Source: Pseudomonadota bacterium
GTDB taxonomy: Bacteria > Pseudomonadota > Gammaproteobacteria > PS1 > Pseudothioglobaceae
Direction of reading: 5' to 3'
NCBI GenBank assembly: GCA_022600395.1
Contig: JAHZKM010000108.1
Span: 1-6,814, forward strand
DNA: 6,814 nucleotides
Shown here: piece by piece, positions 1-6,814 of the stretch
Layout: each line of letters begins with the position of its first letter
How positions within the stretch are numbered: the first letter of the stretch is position 1
Translations under genes and position numbers: made by a program
Notes under the pieces: model-generated
Databases searched by the model: none
Told to the model about the DNA's origin: nothing
The model's input: the letters and a program-made list of their open reading frames with translations, nothing else

Positions 1-967
1 CATTCAAAAAGTCTTTTACCAAGGCGCGATGTTTCGACATGAGCGACCACAAAAAGGACGCTATCGCCAATTTCATCAAGCAGGTCTAGAAGTTTTTGGT
101 GCACCAGATGCCAAAGTAGATGCTGAGCTGATGATGATCACGCACAGTCTTTGGCAAAAACTTGGCTTAAAAAACATCACGCTTGAAATTAATACCCTTG
201 GCTCTAGTGAAGCCAGAGCGAGCTATCGAGATATTTTAATTGACTACTTTTCCTCTCGTAAAGACCAATTAGATGAAGACAGTCTTAGACGCCTTGAAAC
301 TAATCCATTAAGAATTCTTGATAGTAAGAACCCAACTATGCAAGATTTAATTAATAACGCGCCCAAACTAATGGCGCATTTAGATGAAGAATCTGCCCAG
401 CATTTTGAACAATTCAAAGCATATCTAAACGCTTTAAATATTGACTTTGTTATTAATACGCGCTTAGTTCGTGGGCTTGATTACTACAATCGCAGTGTAT
501 TTGAGTGGACCACCACTGATTTGGGTGCTCAAGGTACGATTTGCGCCGGCGGACGCTATGACAGTCTGGTTGAAAAAATGGGTGGCAAGCCAACGCCTGC
601 TGTTGGACTAGCCATTGGCCTGGAGCGTCTTATTTTGCTATTAGAGGCACAAGAAGTAACTACCCAACAGCAACAGCTTGCTATTTATATTATTACCCCA
701 GATAAAGAAGCGCAACTCAAATCGATGCAAATAGCCAGCACGCTTCATCAAGCGCTTGCTAATGTTACTATTTACAATGACATAACAATGGGTAGCTTAA
801 AGAGTCAATTCAAAAAAGCCGATAAAGCTGGTGCCGATTTCGCCTTAATATTGGGCGAAGAAGAATTAAATAATGACCAAGTTAGCATTAAACCATTAAA
901 ATCTCAAGAACAACAATTAACATTAAGTCTTGATGAGGCGATTAAGTATTTTAAGGATCACACATGA
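1..967 (+). CDS. hisS: Histidyl-tRNA synthetase, 5'-truncated by the window edge
   Basis: Class II aminoacyl-tRNA synthetase that charges tRNA-His with histidine using ATP in the cytoplasm. The reading frame is open from base 2 upstream of the ATG at 29, and that ATG is internal: its MFRHERPQKGRYRQ segment is class II motif 2 and aligns with about residue 111 of the 424-residue E. coli enzyme, with the motif-2 Arg (E. coli R113) present. Roughly 101 N-terminal residues, including motif 1, therefore lie outside the window. Further signatures are LVRGLDYYNR (bases about 464-493), carrying the histidine-specific catalytic Arg (E. coli R259), AGGRYD, and motif 3 GLAIGLERL. The last 95 or so residues form the anticodon-binding domain. 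The stop TGA at 965-967 overlaps the yfgM start (ATGA), so the two are probably translationally coupled. Nothing looks broken within the visible part. Confidence 0.97.
   Translation, partial: IQKVFYQGAMFRHERPQKGRYRQFHQAGLEVFGAPDAKVDAELMMITHSLWQKLGLKNITLEINTLGSSEARASYRDILIDYFSSRKDQLDEDSLRRLETNPLRILDSKNPTMQDLINNAPKLMAHLDEESAQHFEQFKAYLNALNIDFVINTRLVRGLDYYNRSVFEWTTTDLGAQGTICAGGRYDSLVEKMGGKPTPAVGLAIGLERLILLLEAQEVTTQQQQLAIYIITPDKEAQLKSMQIASTLHQALANVTIYNDITMGSLKSQFKKADKAGADFALILGEEELNNDQVSIKPLKSQEQQLTLSLDEAIKYFKDHT
953..957 (+). promoter_or_regulatory. Shine-Dalgarno site for yfgM
   Basis: AAGGA lies inside the last codons of hisS, six bases before the ATG at 964. It supports that ATG as the yfgM start. 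It is the only clear Shine-Dalgarno-like sequence I see in front of any gene start in this window. Confidence 0.7.
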
Positions 968-1578
968 AAAATTTTATTGAAGTAGGAAAAACTGAAGACG
1001 AGCAGGCTCAGCAAATCAAAAAATGGTTAAAAGATAATGGCTTGCAAATTGTCGCCGGTATTGCGCTTGGATTAGGTGGAATTTGGGGATTGGGCGCTTA
1101 TAAAACTTACCAGCAGCAACAGTCCGTTGAAGCTAGATCCTTATATTTAAATACCGCATCAACAGATAATGTAGCGGCTTATGAAGCCTTAAGCGCTCAG
1201 CATTCTGATAGTGGATATGCACAACAAGCAACTTTGATATTGGCAAAAACCGCTGTTAAAAGTCAAGATTATCAATCTGCCTTGCAACATCTATCCACAT
1301 TGGTTAATGATGATAATCATTTAATTGCTATTATTGCCAATATGAGAATAGCCAGCATACAGCTTGAAATGGGTAAATATCAAGAAGCAATTGATACACT
1401 AGATAGTAAAAACCCTGGCGAGTTCAATGGCCTATATAGCCAACTCAAAGGTGATATCTATGTGGCCAACAATCAAATTGAAAAAGCCAAAGAACAGTAT
1501 AAATTAGCTTTGAGTCAAATCTCTAGAGATTCAGAACTGCAAAGCCTAATCAGCATTAAACTCGCTGACCTTAACTAA
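964..1578 (+). CDS. yfgM: YfgM-like inner-membrane TPR protein (SecYEG/PpiD ancillary factor)
   Basis: A 204-residue protein that matches the E. coli YfgM layout (206 residues). It has a charged cytoplasmic N-terminus (residues 1-26, with TEDEQAQQIKKWLKDNG), one transmembrane segment rich in Gly, Leu and Ile (about 27-46, IVAGIALGLGGIWGLGAY), then a soluble domain of degenerate tetratricopeptide-like helices (about 55-204) expected in the periplasm. In E. coli, YfgM associates with PpiD and the SecYEG translocon and helps move exported proteins towards periplasmic chaperones; that role is carried over from the family. The start is supported by the upstream AAGGA and by the ATGA overlap with hisS. 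The hisS-yfgM order is the standard gammaproteobacterial one. The sequence itself is divergent, so the name rests on length, topology and context together. Der follows 14 nt downstream, with no bamB between. Confidence 0.88.
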   Translation: MKNFIEVGKTEDEQAQQIKKWLKDNGLQIVAGIALGLGGIWGLGAYKTYQQQQSVEARSLYLNTASTDNVAAYEALSAQHSDSGYAQQATLILAKTAVKSQDYQSALQHLSTLVNDDNHLIAIIANMRIASIQLEMGKYQEAIDTLDSKNPGEFNGLYSQLKGDIYVANNQIEKAKEQYKLALSQISRDSELQSLISIKLADLN

Positions 1579-1592
1579 TCGCAAAAATCACC

Positions 1593-2999
1593 ATGGGCCT
1601 ACCTACCATCTCCCTTGTTGGACGCCCGAATGTGGGTAAGTCTACTTTATTTAATCGATTAAGTCACTCTCGCCAGGCGCTTGTGTCTGACTTTGAAGGT
1701 CTAACTCGCGATCGTCAATATGCAGAGGTTTTACTTGATGAAGATAGCAACACCTTTGCAACGATTATTGACACAGGTGGTCTGACCAATGAAGACAATG
1801 TTGTAGATAGCGGTATCCAAGGACAGGTGTTAAGTGCTCTTGAAGAATCTGACATTATTTATTTTATTGTCAGTAGTCGAGATGGTGTTATTGGTCTAGA
1901 TTTAGAAATTGCTTCTCGTCTTAGACGACTAAAAAAAGAAGTTATTCTTGTTTGCAACAAATCTGAAGGTTTGGACGAAATTAAAGCAGCTGAATTCTAC
2001 GAATTAGGCTTAGGCACGCCTAGATTAATATCAGCTGAACACGGCCAAGGCCTAGCCGATTTGATCGAACTAACCCTACCTTTGCTACCTAAAAAAGTAG
2101 TAGAAGAAAAAGAAGAGGTAGAGGGGATTGCAGTAGCAGTACTAGGCAGGCCGAATGTTGGAAAGTCAACCCTTATTAATCGAATTTTAGGCGAAGAGAG
2201 AGTTCTAGCCATTGACATGCCCGGCACAACACGTGACAGCATCTACATCCCTTTTGAACGCGAAGATCAAAAATACACACTGATTGATACCGCTGGCATT
2301 AGACGTAAACGCTCTACTCACGAAAAAATTGAAATTTTTTCCATTATTAAAGCTATCGATGCACTTGATCGATCGCACGTGGTGATTCTCGTTTTGGATG
2401 CGCGTGAAGGTGTGACCGAGCAAGATGCAACACTCCTTGGTATGATTGCAGACAAGGGTCGAGCACTGCTGATTGTAATTAACAAGTGGGATGGTTTGGA
2501 CGAATATCAAAAATCCGAAGTGAAGCGCAAACTAGACGTTAAACTTTCATTTGTTAATTATGCTAGCGTGCACTACATTTCAGCATTACATGGCTCAGGT
2601 GTTGGTAAATTATTTGCACCGATTATCAAATCTTACAAAAATGCAGGCGCTCAGCATTCCACTTCAACGTTAAATAAAATCTTAGAAGCAGCTAATCATG
2701 GCCATCAACCGCCACCAGTTAAAGGCAGACGTTTAAAAATTAAATATGTCAATCAAACAGATGTGTTTCCGCCAACTCTTACTTTTCATGGCAATCACCT
2801 TCAAAACGTTCCAAATGCTTATGATCGCTACTTAAAGAATTTCTTCACTGATGCACTTAAATTAACAAATACACCTTTGAGATGCGAATATAAAAGTGGA
2901 GAAAACCCTTTTAAAGACAACAAAAATGAGTTAAACGCCAGACAAGTGACTAAAAAGCGCCGCTTAATGAAATTTATTAAAAAAAGAAAAAAGCGCTAG
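1593..2999 (+). CDS. der: GTPase Der (EngA), ribosome assembly factor
   Basis: Essential double GTPase that acts in maturation of the 50S ribosomal subunit. The 468 residues carry two tandem G domains. Domain 1 has G1 GRPNVGKST (residues 10-18), DTGG (60-63), a G4 reading NKSE (122-125) and SAEH (147-150). Domain 2 has G1 GRPNVGKST (185-193), DTAG (232-235), NKWD (297-300) and SALH (330-333). The C-terminal KH-like domain (about 355-468) includes the GENPF signature and ends in a Lys/Arg-rich tail, as expected for rRNA contact. The linker between the G domains is short and acidic (EEKEEVEG, about 171-178), which accounts for most of the difference from the 490-residue E. coli protein. The first G4 has Glu where NKxD is canonical; I recall the same change in other Der proteins, so it is probably not inactivating. 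No Shine-Dalgarno is visible before the ATG. The start is set by family alignment and coupling to yfgM is likely. Confidence 0.97.
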   Translation: MGLPTISLVGRPNVGKSTLFNRLSHSRQALVSDFEGLTRDRQYAEVLLDEDSNTFATIIDTGGLTNEDNVVDSGIQGQVLSALEESDIIYFIVSSRDGVIGLDLEIASRLRRLKKEVILVCNKSEGLDEIKAAEFYELGLGTPRLISAEHGQGLADLIELTLPLLPKKVVEEKEEVEGIAVAVLGRPNVGKSTLINRILGEERVLAIDMPGTTRDSIYIPFEREDQKYTLIDTAGIRRKRSTHEKIEIFSIIKAIDALDRSHVVILVLDAREGVTEQDATLLGMIADKGRALLIVINKWDGLDEYQKSEVKRKLDVKLSFVNYASVHYISALHGSGVGKLFAPIIKSYKNAGAQHSTSTLNKILEAANHGHQPPPVKGRRLKIKYVNQTDVFPPTLTFHGNHLQNVPNAYDRYLKNFFTDALKLTNTPLRCEYKSGENPFKDNKNELNARQVTKKRRLMKFIKKRKKR

Positions 3000-3023
3000 T
3001 TAAAGCTTAATTGAGCATTTTTC
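2986..3023. terminator. Possible bidirectional terminator over the der / small-gene junction
   Basis: The arms GAAAAAAGC (2986-2994) and GCATTTTTC (3015-3023) are complementary apart from one A-A mismatch, so the plus transcript has A-rich then T-rich flanks and the minus transcript the mirror image. A small inner hairpin, GCTT-AATT-GAGC (3005-3016), sits just before T5 (3018-3022) on the plus strand. On the minus strand a T6-C-T7 tract (2992-2979) follows. The stems are AT-rich and weak, and the element overlaps the 3' ends of both coding regions, so this is a plausible terminator and not a certain one. Confidence 0.35.
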
Positions 3024-3325
3024 TTGTGAAGTGTTGCATTGAATTCACAATAAGAATTCTCAAGCATTATCGCTTGAGAGGGGTCATCACTACAAGCGCA
3101 GCCCGATAAAATTTCACAGAAAAACACGCCAATCTTTAAATAGATTGCTTGAGAATCTGCTGAGCTTGTTAAAATGGTTACGCCAATTGTATCTTTGTCG
3201 ATGACACCACTGTGTTGACAGCAATCAAGTAGTGGCAACTCCTCTAAACTTAAATCGCCAAAAGCACGCTTAAAATACTCAGAGAAATCTGCACTACCCC
3301 AATATTTAAGCGCCTGATCAAACAC
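2996..3325 (-). CDS. Small conserved-looking cysteine protein of unknown function, directly behind pyrG
   Basis: A 109-residue predicted soluble protein with no signal peptide and no membrane segment. I cannot assign a function. It has six cysteines at 35, 36, 70, 76, 78 and 93. The striking segment is FFCEILSGCACSDDP (about 68-82), with a C-x-C followed by DDP, and then a YCE (92-94). Clustered Cys and acidic residues could bind a metal or be redox-active, but that is inference. I have a loose memory of short proteobacterial hypothetical proteins with a similar Gly-Cys-x-Cys-x-Asp-Asp-Pro stretch and cannot verify it. The start is GTG (3325-3323): the preceding codon is the pyrG TAG stop in the same frame, so no earlier start is possible and no other Met occurs before residue 87. 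No Shine-Dalgarno is seen, so reinitiation after pyrG is the likely mode of translation. The stop overlaps der tail to tail by four bases. Confidence 0.75.
   Translation of the reverse strand: MFDQALKYWGSADFSEYFKRAFGDLSLEELPLLDCCQHSGVIDKDTIGVTILTSSADSQAIYLKIGVFFCEILSGCACSDDPSQAIMLENSYCEFNATLHKKNAQLSFN
3024..3050. repeat. Inverted repeat / potential hairpin TTGTGAA-N13-TTCACAA
   Basis: The 7-bp perfect arms at 3024-3030 and 3044-3050 enclose a 13-nt loop. It lies within the 3' part of the small minus-strand gene and just past the end of der. No T-tract follows on either strand, so it is not a simple intrinsic terminator. It could stabilise the 3' end of a read-through der transcript or be coincidental. 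Confidence 0.3.
3058..3079. repeat. Perfect 8-bp inverted repeat / hairpin inside the small gene
   Basis: TCTCAAGC (3058-3065) and GCTTGAGA (3072-3079) are perfectly complementary around a six-base loop, ATTATC. On the minus strand it encodes residues about 83-89 of the small protein (SQAIMLE). Neither strand has a T-tract directly after it. It is the strongest short stem-loop I noticed near the der/pyrG convergence and may be an RNA 3'-end structure for der or chance within coding sequence. Confidence 0.4.
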
Positions 3326-4990
<1,665 letters not shown>

Positions 4991-4993
4991 TTA

Positions 4994-5023
4994 TGATACC
5001 CTAACGCGTTATAATAGGGATCA
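4994..5023. repeat. Imperfect inverted repeat spanning the divergent promoter region
   Basis: TGAT-A-CCCTA (4994-5003) and TAGGGATCA (5015-5023) are complementary except for one bulged A, separated by 11 bases. At its centre is the perfect 10-bp palindrome TAACGCGTTA (5002-5011). It overlaps the predicted -10 element between pyrG and msbA, a position typical of an operator, or it may form a hairpin in the 5' leader of the pyrG transcript. No regulator is known to me for this exact sequence. Confidence 0.4.
5010..5016. promoter_or_regulatory. Candidate shared -10 region for divergent msbA and pyrG promoters
   Basis: The plus strand reads TATAAT at 5010-5015, a perfect sigma-70 type -10 box. 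The minus strand reads TATTAT at 5016-5011, a 5/6 match offset by one base. With usual spacing, transcripts would start near 5022 for msbA and near 5004 for pyrG, giving leaders of about 25 and 38 nt. No good -35 hexamer is found 16-18 bp upstream in either direction (the best are about 2/6), and no TGn extension is present. A promoter is required here because the genes diverge with only 80 bp between them; the exact elements are less sure. Confidence 0.5.
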
Positions 5024-5046
5024 ACAAAATACAAAGTAATTGCAAA

Positions 5047-6768
5047 ATGCAGTACAAACAGTTCGTCTCCCGCCTATTTGTCTATTTAAAACCACACATC
5101 GGCAAACTCATATTTACCTCAGTAATGATGATGTTAGCCACCGCCCTAGAAAGCGCCATACCAGAGATCACCGGACAAATTGTTGATGAGCTTTTTGCTA
5201 GTGAGCGTAATGAGAGTTCAGCTTTCTTGTATGCGCTTGCACTATTTGGCGTTATTGTTTTAAGCTCTATTTTTGCACTCACTTCAACAGCTGCTAGCTC
5301 TTGGGTATCCAACAAAGTCATTATGGATTTAAGAGAAACCATGTTTGCTAAACTACTTAAATTACCCAAATCCTATTTTGATCAAAATCCTACTGGGAAA
5401 ACCCTTTCAAAACTCACTTTTGATGTTGAGCAAATTGCAGCAGCAGCCTCGACTATTTGGCTTGATTTTATCAAGTCATCAATGACTGTTATTATTCTTA
5501 TTAGCTACCTATTTTATAAAAACTGGCAGCTGAGTTTAAGTTTAATCATTTTATTGCCTTTGGTGTATTTAGCTGTTCAGTTATCATCAAAACGTATGCG
5601 AAGCGCTAGCACCCAAGTGCAAAAATCTATGGGTAGCATGACTCACCTTTTGGATGAAAATATTTCTGGATCATCCTTGGTTAAAATTTATCATGCGCAA
5701 GATCAAGAAAGCACTAAATTTAACAATCTCATTAAAAACATTCGTCAACAACGCTTTAAGGTTGATATGACGGGCGCATTTAACACAGCCTTTGTCAATA
5801 TATTAATAGGACTATCTTTAGGTAGTGTGGTGTACTTTTCTTCAACCTCATTGCAAATGAGTGCTGGTGAATTCTTATCTTTTTTTACTGCAATGGGTAT
5901 GCTGATTAAGCCCGCCAAAAGCTTAGTTAATATTAATAAACCGCTACAAACTGCTATGGCTGCAGGCGAAAGTGTTTTTGGATTAATAGACGAGCAAGAA
6001 GAGCGTAATCAAGGTGTCAAAATCTTATCAAATGCCAAAGGTCATATTCAATTTAACGACGTTTCTTTTAATTACCAAAATAACAAAACCGTTCTTAATA
6101 AAATCAACTTAAATATTGCCCCAGGTGAAACCGTTGCTTTGGTTGGCTCTACAGGTAGTGGCAAAACCACGATTATTCAATTAATTACGCGTTTTTATAG
6201 CCCTACTCAAGGTTTTATTAGTATTGATGGCGTGGACATTAGTGAATTTGATATAGACTCTCTACGCTCTCAAATTGCTTTTGTTGATCAAAATGTGCGC
6301 TTATTTAATGACACAGTTAAAGGTAATATTGCGCTAGGGCAAACTGAAACAATGAGTGATGAAAAAATTAAACATGCTGCCAATACCTCTAATGCCTTGC
6401 AATTTATTGAACAAATGCAGGCAGGTTTTGACAGTGAAATTGGAGAAGATGGTGGTAAGCTTTCTGGTGGTCAGCGTCAGCGATTAGCGATTGCAAGAGC
6501 GATTGCTAAAGACAGTCCAATCTTAATCTTAGATGAAGCCACTTCAGCGCTTGACTCTGAAACTGAAAAACAAGTACAAGCTGCGATTGATGATATGCAA
6601 AAAGATCGAACTACGATTATTATTGCTCATAGACTCAGTACCATTCAAAAGGCCGATAGAATTGTTGTTTTGCGCCAAGGTAATATTGTTGAGCTAGGTT
6701 CTCACCAAGAACTTCTAGATCAAAAGGGTGAATACGCCTCGCTTTACAACCACCAATTTAAAAGTTAG
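5047..6768 (+). CDS. msbA: Lipid A export ABC transporter/flippase MsbA
   Basis: Homodimeric ABC half-transporter that flips lipid A-core across the inner membrane using ATP, before Lpt transport to the outer membrane. The 573 residues (E. coli MsbA 582) have an N-terminal type I exporter membrane domain (about 1-315) with six expected helices, clearest near 21-38, 60-83, 143-157, 162-178, 249-265 and 274-290. The ATPase domain (about 333-573) has Walker A GSTGSGKT (367-374), Q-loop Gln415 in VDQNVRLFNDTV, signature LSGGQ (472-476), Walker B LILDE (493-497) and H-loop His528 in IIIAHRLST. QNVRLFNDTV and the C-terminal third are close to E. coli MsbA, which favours MsbA over other lipid or drug exporters, though half-transporters are hard to separate by sequence alone. 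No Shine-Dalgarno is visible before the ATG. A terminator-like hairpin follows directly, so the commonly linked lpxK is not obviously co-transcribed. Confidence 0.92.
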   Translation: MQYKQFVSRLFVYLKPHIGKLIFTSVMMMLATALESAIPEITGQIVDELFASERNESSAFLYALALFGVIVLSSIFALTSTAASSWVSNKVIMDLRETMFAKLLKLPKSYFDQNPTGKTLSKLTFDVEQIAAAASTIWLDFIKSSMTVIILISYLFYKNWQLSLSLIILLPLVYLAVQLSSKRMRSASTQVQKSMGSMTHLLDENISGSSLVKIYHAQDQESTKFNNLIKNIRQQRFKVDMTGAFNTAFVNILIGLSLGSVVYFSSTSLQMSAGEFLSFFTAMGMLIKPAKSLVNINKPLQTAMAAGESVFGLIDEQEERNQGVKILSNAKGHIQFNDVSFNYQNNKTVLNKINLNIAPGETVALVGSTGSGKTTIIQLITRFYSPTQGFISIDGVDISEFDIDSLRSQIAFVDQNVRLFNDTVKGNIALGQTETMSDEKIKHAANTSNALQFIEQMQAGFDSEIGEDGGKLSGGQRQRLAIARAIAKDSPILILDEATSALDSETEKQVQAAIDDMQKDRTTIIIAHRLSTIQKADRIVVLRQGNIVELGSHQELLDQKGEYASLYNHQFKS

Positions 6769-6781
6769 CACTTTATTTTCT

Positions 6782-6807
6782 TAGATTGTTAACTAAATCT
6801 ATTTTTT
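6782..6807 (+). terminator. Probable weak rho-independent terminator after msbA
   Basis: TAGATT (6782-6787) pairs perfectly with AATCTA (6796-6801) around an 8-base loop, and six T residues follow (6802-6807). It begins 14 bases after the msbA stop. The stem is short and AT-rich, so efficiency may be low, but position and T-tract fit an intrinsic terminator. Confidence 0.5.
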
Positions 6808-6814
6808 CAATCCA

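Noticed and set aside
29..31. ATG at 29 as the start of hisS
   Set aside because: The frame is open upstream to the window edge, and the residues from this Met are class II motif 2, internal to every HisRS. The gene is simply cut by the window.
310..1420. The LDSKNP peptide in both HisS and YfgM, as a possible duplicated segment
   Set aside because: In HisS it is a conserved family motif (also in E. coli). The flanking sequence in YfgM is unrelated, so it is coincidental.
1997..2510. Two minus-strand open frames opposite der (81 and 101 codons)
   Set aside because: They lie wholly antisense to the strongly conserved der, have no recognisable motifs and have no start signals. They are shadows of the coding strand.
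1193..2659. Shared 13-mer GCGCTCAGCATTC in yfgM (about 1193) and der (about 2647)
   Set aside because: Both copies encode Ala-Gln-His-Ser in coding frame, there are only two copies and the flanks differ. Chance is the simplest explanation.
3040..3059. Two GAATTC hexamers 7 bp apart
   Set aside because: A short palindrome occurring twice in AT-rich coding sequence, with no further symmetry or known role here.
5082..5369. A 95-codon minus-strand frame opposite the 5' part of msbA
   Set aside because: It is antisense to a conserved membrane domain and its hydrophobic pattern mirrors msbA codons.

Overview
The window is a compact, AT-rich (by eye about 40% GC) bacterial chromosome segment with five recognisable housekeeping genes and one small uncharacterised gene. 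HisS, YfgM, Der, PyrG and MsbA all read as gammaproteobacterial versions when compared from memory with the E. coli proteins. An outer-membrane lipid flippase (MsbA) plus a PpiD/YfgM-type translocon factor indicates a Gram-negative cell. AT-rich, tightly packed genes of this kind would suit the SUP05/Thioglobus group of sulfur-oxidising gammaproteobacteria and their relatives, but that placement is an inference and is not proven by anything here. I see no mobile element, CRISPR array, tRNA or rRNA.

Layout. Bases 1-2999 hold a plus-strand operon: the 3' three quarters of hisS (histidyl-tRNA synthetase; the 5' end lies outside the window), yfgM (overlapping hisS by ATGA) and der (14 nt further on). 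The usual gammaproteobacterial order is hisS-yfgM-bamB-der; here bamB is absent. Bases 2996-4966 hold a minus-strand pair: pyrG (CTP synthase) followed by a 109-codon cysteine-bearing gene. Its GTG start directly abuts the pyrG stop in the same reading frame. This small gene and der converge and overlap by four bases (CTAG), which supply a TAG stop on each strand. An A-tract/T-tract hairpin over the junction may terminate both transcripts. Bases 4967-5046 are a short divergent promoter region with a perfect TATAAT and an imperfect inverted repeat. Bases 5047-6768 hold msbA on the plus strand, followed by a probable weak intrinsic terminator.

Functionally the genes cover translation (HisS), ribosome assembly (Der), envelope protein export (YfgM), nucleotide synthesis (PyrG) and lipid A-core transport (MsbA). 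They are linked by chromosomal position and not by one pathway. CTP from PyrG does feed CMP-Kdo and phospholipid synthesis, so a shared divergent promoter with msbA is biologically reasonable. I found no convincing new multi-gene system. The least-explained element is the small gene fused in register behind pyrG.
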